Positions 10,091-21,500 of a DNA stretch of 64,000 bases are shown here, in pieces; position 1 is the first letter of the stretch; the number at the start of each line of letters is the position of its first letter. The stretch is taken from contig CM054061.1 in NCBI GenBank assembly GCA_028641055.1, positions 33,909,877-33,973,876 on the forward strand, given 5' to 3'. Made by a program: the position numbers and the translations under genes. The notes beneath the pieces are model-generated. The model had not been told where the DNA came from. It made no database searches and saw only the letters and a list, made by a program, of their open reading frames with translations. Origin of the DNA: Alopecurus myosuroides. Lineage: Eukaryota > Streptophyta > Magnoliopsida > Poales > Poaceae.

Positions 10091-13000
10091 ATGGCTCACA
10101 ACGACGAGGCGGGTAGTTCTGGTCTCGGACACGGCGGGGACGACGATGCGTGGCTTTCTATGCTAAGCGCCGGAGGCGGACCCGTAGATCCGCACCCGGA
10201 TCTAGAGATGCCTGGCGACGATGCAGACGACGAGATGGACGAAACCGTTCGCCAGGAGCTAGAGCCGCGCAACGATACATCGGGCGCAGAAGGTGATCAA
10301 ACCGGTAGTGGCACCGGGGATACCACCTCCGGTAGCGAGGCGTCGGCTAAGCGCAAAGAGAGGCGGCACAACATGCTCGCCACCATGCGGGAAGAGTTCA
10401 CGGAAGTGGACCCCAAGAGCGGTGCTCCCCTCGAGCCGGAGTGTTATGCCAAGGGCTATGGAAACCAGATAGGCTGCATAGCTCGAGACTTCGGCAACGT
10501 TAATATGGAGCACCTCAGAGCTAAAGACAACAAGGCTAATGCCGCCCTGCTGATTGAGAAGCTGCACACAAGGTACAAATTCCCGGATCCTTACGACAAC
10601 CAGGACCTGAAGAAGAATCTGGTCAACTCCTTAGCACTGGGAAAGTTCGCCAAGGCGTTTACGACTTGGAGATCCAGTTTGCGGGAGATGCTTGCGAAGG
10701 GTAAGGATTATGATGAGATCCATAAGATGTGGCCCTCCATTTCCGAGGAAGACTTGGCCCAATTCAAGATCGACGAACTCAAACCGGAAAGGGTGGCGCT
10801 GAGTAAATGGGGGAAAGAACAGCAAAAAAAGAACATTGGCCCTCACAATCTCGGAAGCCGGGGTTACCTTGGGAAGCAGAAAGTATGGGAAAAGGAGGAT
10901 TCGAAGAGAGAAGGGCCGAACCCGTTTGACAAGATCACCGACCCGCAGGTGAGAAATTTTGTCAGGGCCCATTATAGGGAAGATCCCAAAAAGCCCGGCG
11001 ATCTTGTGTTGAACGAGAAGGTCAAGCTGCTCGAGAATAAGTATCTCGAGGAAGAAGAAAAAGAACGCCTATCTCAATCTGACGGGGGGTCCTCGGCGAC
11101 GACGAACAAGGACCCGTATGACACCCCTTTCATTAGGGCGCTTAACGCGATGAAGGGAGTGCCCCTTGACAAGAAGCCGCATCGTGGCCATGTGCATGGC
11201 CTCGGAAAGGGTCATCGGCATGCGCACTACTACCCCGACACCAAGGAGAAGCGTAAGGAGCGGAACAAGGGCCCGGAGAAGACGGTCGACGAGCTTGTGA
11301 ACGAGAGGCTCAATGAGCTCCTCCCTACCATCTGTTCGACCGTCGCTCAGTCCTTAGCGCCGTGGATGCTAGGTGGAGGACAAGGGCCGCTCCCGCAGAT
11401 AAACATAGCCCAAATGGTGCAGCCAGCGCCGCAGAACGTGGCCCCCGTCGTGGCGCCGCAGAACGTGGCCCCCGTCGTGGCGTCTGCTGCGCGGAACGAG
11501 CCGGCCCCCAACCCTCAGCCGGAAGGTCGCAAAGATCCGTCGCCGCCCCGCCACATCTCTTCAACGCCGCCGCCGACACTTAGCGGTCCATCCCCCTTGT
11601 CCGAGCTCAATGCCCTCACGGTAATTCAACGTGCACTGCTTAATTATATATTATGACTTGATTCGTGACGGCATCAGTCTCTAACATCGCGCGACGTTTC
11701 GCAGGCCGACGAGACGGGATGCACATTGCTCCTTAATGTGAACGGCGAGTTAAAGGACGTCGCCAAAGGAAAAATCATCACACCTCTGAACCGCGTATCC
11801 CACGGCGTTCGTATGCCCGAGGACGTGTTCAGAGTGACATTAAGTCGGGTGCTCCCTGGTTGCGGTGCTCTCGATCCTCCGAACCAACCACCCGCAGCAG
11901 ACAGCGAGTTGAACCTGGAGCAATGCTTGGTTTGGCTATTGACCTGGACGAAATCACTAATTCGTTTGGAAAGTACTCCTGCCAACACTCCAACACCGGT
12001 CCAGGGGTCGGGGCACCCGAGCCAACACAAGGATTTCTCACCTGCAAAGTCCGTGCAGCACGACGGCGACGATGCTGAAGATGAGAACCCCAATGACTAC
12101 CTCGTCGACGATCCTTACGAGGGGGCGCCCGGCCTGGATGATCTTGATCAACTTCTCTTGCCAGCGGAGGAAGCGGATAAATATCGATGCACAAAGCGTC
12201 TTTTCTATTCTCAAGAACCGGCAGTCCCCGAGCAAGAAGTCATCAGCCAGGATGCCCTCAAAGAGGCGGTAGCGGATGTATTTCATAAGACTCAGCCTAA
12301 GATCAAGTATGCACGGAAAAGAACTAAGAAGGTTCCTGTCGTTGCATCGATGAGCCAACCGGTGGAGGGGACCAAGTCTAAGCCGCAGACAGGACGTGTA
12401 TTGGACAGGATACCCATAACCGACTGGCATCAGATCCATCAGTTGGGCAAACCGATGCTTCGGCCGAGGTTGGTCTCCTTGCTGTCAGGTGATATGCGTA
12501 GCGTCCATGACGGTGTACTATATATGGAGGAGATGCTTCTGAAAGAGAAAAATCCAACGCTGCCGGTTTTGGTCGCAAAGGTGCCATCTACGGCGGGATT
12601 TTTCGCTGAAGGCAACGCAAACAAGATCATCATTAGATTTGACGACATTTTCCGGATGTTCCACATGAAATCACTCCACTCGTCAATCGTCCGTCTGTTT
12701 ACGCTCAGCTTGGCGCATCAGCTATCCGTAGAGAATGTCAAAAACATCGGGCTAGCAGACCCCTACTACATGCACGACATGTACTTGAACAACCCCAGGG
12801 GTAGGGCAAAAGCGAATAAGTACCTCGAACAAGTGTTGCTCACTAACCATATGAACAAGAGGATCACCCTCGTGCCCTACTTTCCTGAGTAAGTTATATT
12901 TCCCATCTTTACATAAGTTTGCGCATATACAATTTTTGAGGATTATATATATGGACTCTCCTGTTTTGCGCAGAAACAAATACGGCACCCTCATCATGCT

Positions 13001-13556
13001 CTACCCGAGAGATGCGCACGCAGTATATCTCGACTCCGGGAGTACGATGAAAGAGAAGAACTACTCCCTCATCAAGTCTGTTCTCAATGATGCTATGGAT
13101 GGCTACATCAGGGGGGAAGGATTCTGCGACAGGAAGAAACAAATTCAAGGCAAATATGTGTTCAGACACAGAACAGAGTTTCCCTGCCCCAAGCAGGCGC
13201 CAGGCGGCCATATGGAGGCATGGTACCTCATCCAACACATGACGAAGATCGTGAAGGACCAACATAGTCTGCAATACATGTCTGCTGTGGACAAATGGTC
13301 TCGCAGCATCGTGGAATGGTCTGATGCTGAATACAGACAAAACTTTGGTCGCATCCAGCGCAAGCTCTGCACAATCATCTATAAGGATGTAGTAACTGCA
13401 GGATCTACCTTCCATTGGAACCATCCAACATCTAACAATGAGTTGCGACAATGTGTGCTAGAGCAGACTGACGAGAGACCATTCAACTCGTTAGAAGGTG
13501 CTCTTCCGTTCCCGCCGGAGAAGAAACAGAAGATCACAACATCGAGGAAGAAATGA
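10091..13556 (+). CDS. CACTA-1 second gene: acidic/charged protein with degenerate Ulp1-like C-terminal domain
   Basis: Three exons join in frame: 10091-11620, 11705-12888 and 12974-13556 (donors GTAATT and GTAAGT; acceptors TTTCGCAG and TTGCGCAG), giving 1098 codons with no lesion. The start is the ATG just after CCTTAGAT. Residues about 1-110 are acidic. About 130-270 is Lys/Trp-rich and resembles the plant transposase-24 (Ptta/En-Spm) type. About 440-510 is Pro/Ala-rich with a PQNVAPVVA repeat. About 510-600 resembles the DUF8039 segment (VRMPEDVFRVTLSRVLPG). The C-terminal 350 residues resemble Ulp1/C48 peptidases of other grass CACTAs, with YLDSG retaining the Asp. The expected catalytic His position reads NKYGTLIML and the QxxGxxxCG position reads QAPGGHMEAW, so His and Cys are absent. 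It probably acts as an accessory DNA-binding or regulatory protein. Confidence 0.8.
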
Positions 13557-14100
13557 TCGACGGTATGTATTCGATTCGTTACGAATTGCTCCTAATAAGA
13601 ACTTGTGATTTCCTTTACCGGTCTAATGCTTTTATCTTGGTCTACAGAGAGATGAAGAAGTGGACGGCGCGCTGGCCCTAGCGAAAGATCGCAAGCGGAG
13701 GCGGAAGCTAAAGCGGAGGCGGACCGTATATCTAGTCTTCTTTGCGATTGATCTCTATATCGCGTGTACGTTGCATAGATGTAGTCATACCTTTGTAATC
13801 GTTGAACTAATTAGATGGCTATATTTTGGGTTCGAAATCTTCCGACATAAACGTGTTATTGAGATCAATGTGTTGTATTCGTACTTATAAGAATTGGATA
13901 TGGATGCATATGTATCGATGTGTTAATTTCGTTATCGATGTGTTAAATTCGTTATGGATGGATGCATATGTATCTATCAGTGATTTATATGTGTGAAGTT
14001 TATAAATTATAGAATTTGAATGTATTTGGACCTGGGAATATACAGAATCAGAATATACAAACTGTTATACAAAAAAAAAGAAAAAAATACAAACCTGGGA
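13557..14100 (+). other. 3' region of CACTA-1 second gene
   Basis: No credible gene. A possible small 3' UTR intron runs from GTATGT at about 13563 to CTACAG near 13648. A short RKRRRKLKRRR-like open stretch follows at 13690-13725, but its frame is not joined to the gene with confidence. The rest is AT-rich with small repeats of GATGTGTTAA/TTCGTTAT. Confidence 0.4.
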
Positions 14101-14370
14101 AACTTACCACTGGCGAACAAAGTCCCTACCGCTGGCCAACACCACCACTGGCCAACACAGCAGCTACCGCTGGCGAACCTGTACTGCTGGCGAACACAGC
14201 AGCTACCGCTGGCGAACATAGCGCTGGCGAACAGGACTTTGTTCGCCAGCGGTAACATGCACTACCGCTGGCGAAGTGATGTTCGCCAGCGGTAACCTGC
14301 TACCACTGGCGTGGTAGCGCTGGCGAACACATGTTCGCCAGCGGTAGCTGAAAATAGTTCGTCACTGGTA
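14100..14370. repeat. CACTA-1 right subterminal repeat array
   Basis: About a dozen copies of the TACCGCTGGCGAAC motif and its complement lie immediately inside the right end, several as inverted pairs (for example GTTCGCCAGCGGTA following TACCGCTGGCGAA). They match the left and internal arrays. Confidence 0.85.
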
Positions 14371-14388
14371 GCCTATTTCCTACTAGTG

Positions 14389-14690
14389 ATGCCATAGACA
14401 TACAACAGAGCCATGAGGAAAGGATGGAGAGGGAGAGAAAGACCGTGCGACACGTGATCTGCGAAGATCACGCGTTCATTCGCTCGGGGATTGGGTACCT
14501 CCTCCTTTTTGCCGAGGCGCACCCGCTTCTCCGATTCCGGAGGCAGCAACCCGTCCCGCTGCATCGCCTTGACGCTTTTGGCTGTGGTGTTGGGCGAGCG
14601 CCAATCACCTGAGCGTGGCACGGGTGGCGCAGGAGCATCTCCCGAGGCCCTTGACGACGACACAGCGGCGCGCTTCTTGCCGCCCGCCAT
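14389..14690 (-). CDS. Antisense gene of gypsy element, N-terminal part of exon 1
   Basis: The start codon is at 14690 (MAGGKKRAA...). The piece is rich in Ala, Arg and Pro, then reads HPFLMALLYVYGI at the CACTA-1 breakpoint, a motif that precedes the HISCFIVLCECFLGI core in this family. Frame is preserved across the insertion if one ATG copy is kept. The gene therefore looks to have been open when CACTA-1 landed. Confidence 0.7.
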
Positions 14691-15931
14691 TTCTGCTAGC
14701 ACGAGCTTGAACAGAGAGGGAAGATGGATCGCGAGGAAGAAGACGAGCAAAGAAGGCGAAGGCTGGGAAATTTTCACCGCTTCACGAAGGCTTATATTTA
14801 TACACAGGGCCACTCGATCCTGGCCACTCGATGCGCCACGTGGCGTCCATCGCGGCCGCCGCGTGCGAAGGCGAAACGAGAGGGCGGCGGATGCTGTTTC
14901 GTGCCACGATCCTAACTGTGGATCGTGCGCATTTACTGCACGGTTCGCGTAAAAAACGGGAAAGACGTCTCGTTTCCAGTAAAAAAAAGCTGACTAGGTG
15001 GGCCATCCCTTCTGCTCTCACTCCATAACGTCCCATCGGGCGGATAAAAGTGCGCCATGACGTCATAGCGTGCATCATCAAACTGAAGAAGCTTTCGAAT
15101 GGAAAGTTCAAACATGAAACTAACTTCGTATGAACAAAATCCTTCGAATAAGAAGATCCAAACACGGAAGTAACTTTTCATGAACAAAGTCATGAAGTGA
15201 AATCTCTTTAAACAGAGAAAAATACCCTACACACGAAAACTCTTTCGTATGGGCACGACATCCAAAACATGAAAACTCTTTCATACGGGCATAAAACTCC
15301 TAACACGAAAACTCTTTCGTATGGATAAGAAACTACAAACTCAAAAACTGCGCGAGTAGGCAGAATCTGCCACTCACTCACACGATGTTTACACATCATA
15401 AAACCTGGGTTGTTCAGCCGACTAGGTACATCCGGATGCCACATTCTTTCGAGTATGAAGGTAAGACCCGAAAGATCTCTCTTAAGGGTCTTGAATCGCA
15501 CTCAAGCTGCGTCCTCCGGTATGATTCCGTGTCAACAACACGAAGAAAAATCCTAGCGGACGCGCCGGGTACCCCTATAGGTTAAGTTCGACTCGGTAAC
15601 ACCACTACGGCCCAGTCGCAACGATCACCTCATCGGGTTCGAGTCGGAGGTCTCGAATATGTGTAGGCCAGAACTGTTTTTGCCCTAGTTGCAATTAATT
15701 GGCCCTGATCTTTCGGGAGAGCCAAGCTACTGCGCCATATCCTTCTGCAATAAACAGCCACAGAAACAGGCATTTTCATTACTCGATACTCGGGTGCAAA
15801 ACTCATCACACAGGGTACACGCCCTCCAAACAGGAAACAACCATACTGGCTATCCAAAATCAATAAAGGCAAAAAGTTTGACCGTCTACTCGACTGGAAA
15901 AATCCCAATCGAGCAAACGCTCGGTGGCTAC
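14691..15931. other. Noncoding spacer of gypsy element with short tandem repeats
   Basis: No credible gene. Three imperfect copies of a unit of about 39 bases containing GAAAACTCTTTCGTATGG lie at about 15231-15335, with weaker related units (CCTTCGAATAAGAAGATCCA) before them. The region separates the antisense gene from the LTR. Confidence 0.5.
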
Positions 15932-16424
15932 TGACGAAGGAATGGATCTTAGACCCTACGGGTAAGGACACCCCGTCTCAGGCCCAAGGTTAAGGCCCAA
16001 AAAGGGGAGCCCTGGGAGTATTCCAGAAGGCCCACATGAAGCCCACCCGCAATGCCTTGCGGGCTAAGTTAGGAAACTTGTAACTGACATAGGGTTAGAG
16101 TTCGAGTCCTCCCCGGGTAGGGTTTGAGACCTGGCCACCTATATAAGGCCAGGAGAACCACCGGAAGAGGACCAAGCAATACCGCACCACCTAATACTTG
16201 AGCTCGAGATCATACTCTCGACTTGAGCAACCACCATTGTAACCGATCTATTCGTTAATACAGATCAACAGAGGCAGGAGTAAGAGTTTTACCTCTACGA
16301 GGGCCCCGAACCTGGGTAAATCTTGCCCCTTGTTTAGCCGACGATCGCCACCAGCGCTCATGGGTTCTCCTATTCGAAACCCTATAGGTTCACCTAAGGG
16401 ATTTGCCGAGCAACAGATTCGACA
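15932..16424 (+). repeat. LTR of the gypsy element (3' LTR, 493 bp)
   Basis: It starts TGACGAAGG after the purine-rich GGTGGCTAC and ends GATTCGACA, keeping the TG...CA ends. It contains a TATATAAGG promoter box at 16140-16148 and a downstream segment with ACCTCTACGAGGGCCCCGAACC, which resembles the end of many Triticeae gypsy LTRs. The mate LTR is outside the window, so the exact borders cannot be confirmed by comparison. Confidence 0.65.
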
Positions 16425-16912
16425 GGTTGTGTAGTGACAGAACCCCCAAACAGTTATAGACTATACAAGGTGTAGCTAACAAAGCTGATGGAGGGCTATA
16501 CAAGAGTCAGGTTGCCACCTGAAGACGGGTTAGGGCCTAACGGCCAGATGTGCGAACATGGTTGCCCAGTCTCGTTGCAGGGTATGAGGCGCCGTGGCCC
16601 TGCATCTGTGAGCCCAATGAAGGAGCTCCTCGGAGCAGCTGTGGAAGATGCACTGGATCGACTGGAACTCGTGCCTGAAGACCATAGTATTCCGTCTTTT
16701 CCATATGTTCCATGATGCACTTATGATAACTGTAGATCTCACTTTACATAGAGGTGAGTCTTCCCGAAGCTGTCGAATGTTAGAGCATGAAGAGATGTCC
16801 GAGTGTATGGCCGGAACCGCCAGCCAGAGAGGCTGAACGTGCGCAAAGTGAAGAAGAAGGTGAGCGGTAGTTTCTTCTTCAAAACAAAAAGGGCAGGAGC
16901 TGGAGTTAGTCA
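16425..16912 (-). pseudogene. LINE-A, C-terminal reverse-transcriptase zinc-finger part
   Basis: The minus strand from 16912 to about 16530 encodes the C-terminal zf-RVT-like domain of plant LINE ORF2: CPFC, then TTAHLLLHF as the C/H pair, then W-N-I-W-x-R-R-N and VF. The frame enters directly from 17895-18009 once CACTA-3 and one TCA copy are removed. The rest (16425-16530) would be 3' UTR, cut by the LTR at 16424. It is part of one LINE split into at least three pieces. Confidence 0.8.
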
Positions 16913-17894
16913 CACTAGTGGAAAACAGGGCTTTTGCTCACCCGCGACCACCTCTTTCGCCCCGGCTCGGCCACCACCCGATCCAAAAGACTGCAGAGTG
17001 GGGCCGGGGCGAGCAGGGCGCGTGGTGTTGGGCTTATTTTCCCCGATTGGAGCCACCAACCGGGGCTAAAGGCCCTCGACGAGCAGGGCCCGTGCAGGCG
17101 CGTGGTGTGGGGGGCCTTTTTGCCCCGGTTGGAGCCACCAACCGGGGCAAATGACACCCCCACTATATATAAACCCTGCCAGCCCTCTCTTCTCCTCATG
17201 ACACTCACTTTGGAGGACATATTTCTAGTTGTGTGGTGTGTGCTCACTTTTTTTCCCTCCTATGCACAAGATGTGTTTGATGAAATGCCCGGGAGAATAA
17301 AGCCATCTCAGCTCACAGAAAACATGCACGATTTAATTTGTCCGAGCCACACTTAAATAGATAAGCTTTATCGTCCTTGTTTCCTCCTCGATCGAGGTAC
17401 CAACTTTAACCTTTCATCTGTCGATGTAACACTGGTCATTTCTCTATTCATGGTGTTCTGTAACAGTTTTTAATTAATAATCATATAATGCAGATGAACC
17501 GGCAATGGATGTACGCTGACCGATGCTCTGCCGCATTTGGCGTGGGTTATTTTCTCGAGGTGGCCCAGGCGAACAAGCGGAATAATTTTATCTGTTGTCC
17601 ATGTGTTGTATGTCGGAATTAGAAGGAACACTCTTCTCACAGAGTCATCCACTTCTAGTTGTTTCAATCCGGTTTCATGCCCGGCTATAATTGTTGGACC
17701 AAGCACGGAGAAATGGGTAAATGGGTGCCAGCCTGCTCGCGGTGCAGAGCCCACGTGGGGCACGCCTTTTACCCCGGTTGGTAACCCAACCGGGTCATAA
17801 GCGGGGCCTTTATCCCGGGTTTGAGGAACCCGGTTGGGCAGCCGGGGCATTAGGCCCTTACCAACCGGGGCTAATGCCCTGTTCTCCACTAGTG
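16913..17894 (+). mobile_element. CACTA-3, 982-bp deletion derivative
   Basis: The ends are CACTAGTGGAAAACAGGG and its inverted counterpart CCCTGTTCTCCACTAGTG. The target duplication is TCA at 16910-16912 and 17895-17897. Subterminal GGTTGG/CCAACCGGGGC repeats lie inside both ends, and a TATATATAAA box is at 17163-17172. The interior retains a short TNP2 N-terminal remnant, so this is an internally deleted former autonomous element. It sits within the LINE-A reading frame. Confidence 0.92.
17494..17735 (+). pseudogene. TNP2 transposase-associated domain remnant in CACTA-3
   Basis: After an ATGCAG acceptor, the plus strand reads MNRQWMYADR, then a CCPCVVCRN zinc-binding-like motif, then SGFMPGYNCWTKHGE. 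This is the usual start of TNP2-type transposases (transposase-associated domain). Stop codons fall after CRN and before LFQSGF, and the rest of the gene is deleted. Confidence 0.8.
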
Positions 17895-18009
17895 TCAATC
17901 CTTTTCTGAATCGGCACGAGTTTGTGAACAGCCATCCGCGATCCGCGAGCCAGAGAAAAATACGGCTTCTGTTCGCTGCAAAATTCTTCCAAGTGGGTGT
18001 TCCAAACGC
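17895..18009 (-). pseudogene. LINE-A, middle fragment
   Basis: The minus strand encodes FGTPTWKNFAANRSRIFLWLA...RKGL, the segment just before the zf-RVT cysteines in LINE ORF2. It continues in frame into 16912 leftward. On its right it is cut by the left end of CACTA-2, beyond which LINE-A resumes at 42691. Confidence 0.82.
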
Positions 18010-18410
18010 CACATTAGTCCCGGTCCATAAGCCCCATTTGTCCCGGTTGTGCAACCGGGATGGGGCATCCGGGACAAATACCCCTCCCCCATTGGTCCCG
18101 GTTGTGCCAGGACCCGGGACAAATGGGGCTGACCACGTGGCTCGTTAGCTGGACCCTGGCCAGGGCTATTAGTCCCGGGCCTCAATACGACCCGGGATGC
18201 ATGCCCCTTCTGCCGTGGCAGGGATTTTGCCCTTTTATCTGCCGCGGCAGAATTTTTATGATTTGTGTTAATTTGGTCCCTCCCCGGACCTCCCGGATCC
18301 CATGAGAAGAGAGGTGCCCTGGTGGCCCTTCCCTGGACCTCCCGAATCCCACGAGAAGAGAGGAGCCTCGGTGGACCCTCCCCGGAGCTTCCGGATCCCA
18401 CGAACGAATA
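18010..18410. repeat. CACTA-2 left subterminal repeats and 49-bp tandem
   Basis: Repeated CCCGGTT/AACCGGG and TTTGTCCCGG motifs in both orientations lie at 18010-18185. Three imperfect tandem units of about 49 bases follow (CCCTCCCCGGACCTCCCGGATCCC-type, about 18280-18405). They match subterminal motifs at 42440-42690. Confidence 0.7.
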
Positions 18411-18510
18411 AGTAATACATATATAAATCAGAATAAGGAACACTTATATTACGGAAGCAAAGTATATCGAGCATATTACATGACGGATGGAGTGTATTAC
18501 AAAATCAAAT

Positions 18511-21500
18511 TCAGTACCAACCGGGGCTATAGTACTCTCCATTTACGTTTAGGACCTCTGCATCTAAGAAGCCCGCAATTTCCTCCTGAATTGCTCGTAT
18601 GCGGTCCCTTGGTAGAAGACCGTCCCGAAGCCGTTCGATCTAATATAAAGAAGAGTGTTCAATATATATTAATGAAGCTAAGTAACTAAAATAGATGGTA
18701 ATAAGAAGAATTGACGACTAACGTACATGAAGTTGCTTTAAATTTCTGCCCTTGGGACATGTCGTCTGACGAATGAACTCGCAAACGTAGTATCCACACA
18801 AGTGATTCCCGTCTCCTTGTTGCAAGAACTTTACGAGAACATGATTTCAATCAAAATAATAATAAACCAGACATTATAATGGTATCGACACTAGAATCAA
18901 GGAGATGCTCGCGGATTTAGATAGTACTTACTTGCACAACATCAAATGTAAGCGTTGATTTCCATTCACCCCTGGCCTTTTTTATGAACCTCTTCCAAAC
19001 GCTACCCGAGAAAAAAAGAATAAAAAGAGTTAGTAATTACTTGATATCCGAAAATGAAACAAAGTAGTCGATATAGTGCCATATATAAATACTGAAATTA
19101 ATAAAGATTGAAATTACCGCTGGATCATTTCCTGCATGTCAGCCCACATCGCTAGGGGTTTACGTTTTGGGTCCATTACCATTACTTTTCCTTTGTCAAT
19201 TTCGAAGATTAGCAGAATATAGTGGAAGCTGCGCGCGCAGAACTCATCAATTATACAGTGAACATCGAGTAAGGAAAACAGAATGTTTACAACACAGTAA
19301 CACTAACTTGAAGTTGTAAGGAAATAGTATTTCCCGTCGGTGTTGGTGAAACAATATTGCCCTCAGAATATTATTTTCTGTATCCTTGGCAGATATCTAA
19401 AGAGTCTTTTCATAAACAATATTTGGATCAATGAACCCAATATCATAGATTCCACCTCTTTTGCATTCGAGAATCTTCATTCTGCAATTATAATATATGA
19501 GTGTACTATATATATATATGAATATGCAAATGAACGAGGTGAGCTAGAGAAATAAGTACTTACAGACAATAGGCACTAAGGACAGCTTTGTCGAGGGCCT
19601 GTTGCTGGTATAACTAGAAACAATTCGTCAAATTGAATCATAACCAATCCATCTCCATACCCATAGTGCTCGTCCTTAACGCTGAGACATATCTAGTCCT
19701 GAGATTTCTCAGTGGCTTCCATATACCAACTATGCACTCTTCGCATTTTCGTTGGTAGATCCTTTATCTCCTTGGGTTTGACGAGAGGCTTCCCGTACGT
19801 GTATTTGTATGCACATTCAGCTTCGGGGAAGTTTTCTAGTGTTTGCATATACTCAGCAATGGACAAACCCGCATCAGCTGCCTTGTCTGCGTACAGTGTT
19901 ATAAACTCCGGATCAATTTGCTCGTCAGCAATATTAGTGCTCGGCCCCACCTGGGTATTGGAAACCACTTTGAGCGGGGACGTGGATTGTTTTTTCTGCT
20001 CTCCGAGCTGGGCAACTGATTTTCCCCTTTTCCCGCTTGCGCTACTACTATTCGTCGACCGCACCATTTCCTGGTGTGACTTCAGAATAGAGCGGTCATA
20101 GTCAGATGACAGACTCAGCTCGGGTTGATGAAGAGTCTTCACCATTTTCCAAGCTCGTTCTATCTCTTCTTCTGTCTCGGGGAAATCTGCCTTTTGCTTC
20201 TTCTTCCGCTTCGATTTCCACGCCTCGTATTCGTCCTTTGCAATTTTCTGGGTTTCCTTGGGAGTATAGTCGTAAGCTAACTTGGGTACCTCTTTTGGTA
20301 CCTTCGGGAGGGGTGACCGTTGACGTTTCGGTGATATTTTACGTTTCGGCAGAAACTTAGTGGGCGGAGAAGGCTGACGCGGCGGCGTAGACGACCGCGC
20401 TGGAGACGTGCATGGCGTAGGCGACCGCGCCGGAGACGGCATGCATAGCGAAGACGACCGCGCTGGAGACATTTGCGCTGGAGAAAGGCGAGGATTCGAT
20501 GGCTTTGCCGTCTGATTTGGGAGCATAATGCATTCCTTTAGCCATAGAACGGTCAAGTTCTTGGCTTCTCCGAGTTCAGTCAACTCTTCGTCTTCACCTT
20601 CAGGAAAATCAAGCTTTACCCGCTCGAATCCGTTGAAAACTTCATCGACCCCAACAACAGCGTAGCCCCGTGGAACCGGAAGACTATGGTGAGTTGGTTC
20701 GTTGCCAATTGGTAAGACATAGCCGGCCGCCGCCTTGATGGTTATATTGACGACCTTCACGTGGAGCTCACAGGTTGTCATGTCTGTGATCTCATCCACC
20801 GGGTGAATCATCGGCGGTGCATCATCACCCGGTAGCTGCGTGGACGCAACGCTTCTTTTGAGATGAGAATGTCCAGCGTCGGTAGCCTCGACTTCAACTT
20901 CTACCATGTGTACTGATGCGCCGGTAGACACTATCTGCTGGCTAAGTGTGTTAATTTGGTCCTGCTGCTTCTTTGCTACATCCTGTGTCAGCTTTACTAT
21001 TTCTTCAAGTTGACGCCTCTAGTTTGCCTGATTCTCTCCTTCAGCTGCCTCCGCGTTCTTTTTACGTTGACGGCTTCTATCGGGGTATAACGTTTTGGTG
21101 GATTCGAACCCAACACTCCACGGAGGAGTGCCTTTTGTGCCTCGTGTACGCCCTCCGTGTTCCTTATTCCCGAGGGCGCGTGTGAGCTCGTCGTTCTCTC
21201 TATCTGGCACGAACTTCCCATCTTTAACGTCCTTTACTGCGGTTCTCAGCTTTTCTATGGGTAGAGGACTCTCTTTATGCCTTAGGTTATATATTGTTTT
21301 TCCTTCGGCGTCCAACGTGCCCCATGCCCGTAGAACCATGACCTTGTCCGCTCGACCCACAAGAACGGCTCGGGAGTGATCCCCAGCTGAAGCAGGTTGT
21401 TCTCCCATGTCTCCCACTTGTGACTGGAACCCTTGTAGCCACCTTGCCACATAACATGGTGATATACCTTTTTGGCGGCATTTTTCTCATTTGTTTTTGT

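Larger units (their letters stand above)
1537..14388 (+). mobile_element. CACTA-1, 12.85-kb En/Spm-type DNA transposon
   Basis: The left end reads CACTAGTAGGGAATGGC and the right end is the inverted counterpart (CACTAGTAGGAAATAGGC on the minus strand). The element is flanked by a 3-bp ATG duplication at 1534-1536 and 14389-14391. Arrays of a GTTCGCCAGCGGTA-type subterminal motif in both orientations sit inside each end, with a third array in the middle. It carries a TNP2-type transposase gene with two frameshifts and an intact second gene, so it is close to autonomous. It interrupts the antisense gene of the surrounding gypsy element. Confidence 0.93.
14392..16424 (+). mobile_element. Tat/Grande-like gypsy element, right fragment with 3' LTR
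   Basis: This is the right part of the element begun at 1-1536. It holds the start of the antisense gene, a noncoding spacer, a purine-rich GCTCGGTGGCTAC stretch before the LTR, and the LTR itself. It abuts the 3' part of LINE-A at 16425. The minus-strand promoter of the antisense gene should lie between 14690 and about 15200. Confidence 0.65.

Noticed and set aside
17470..18054. Single 194-residue minus-strand gene
   Set aside because: It is a chimera read across the CACTA-3 end into LINE-A; the two halves belong to different elements.
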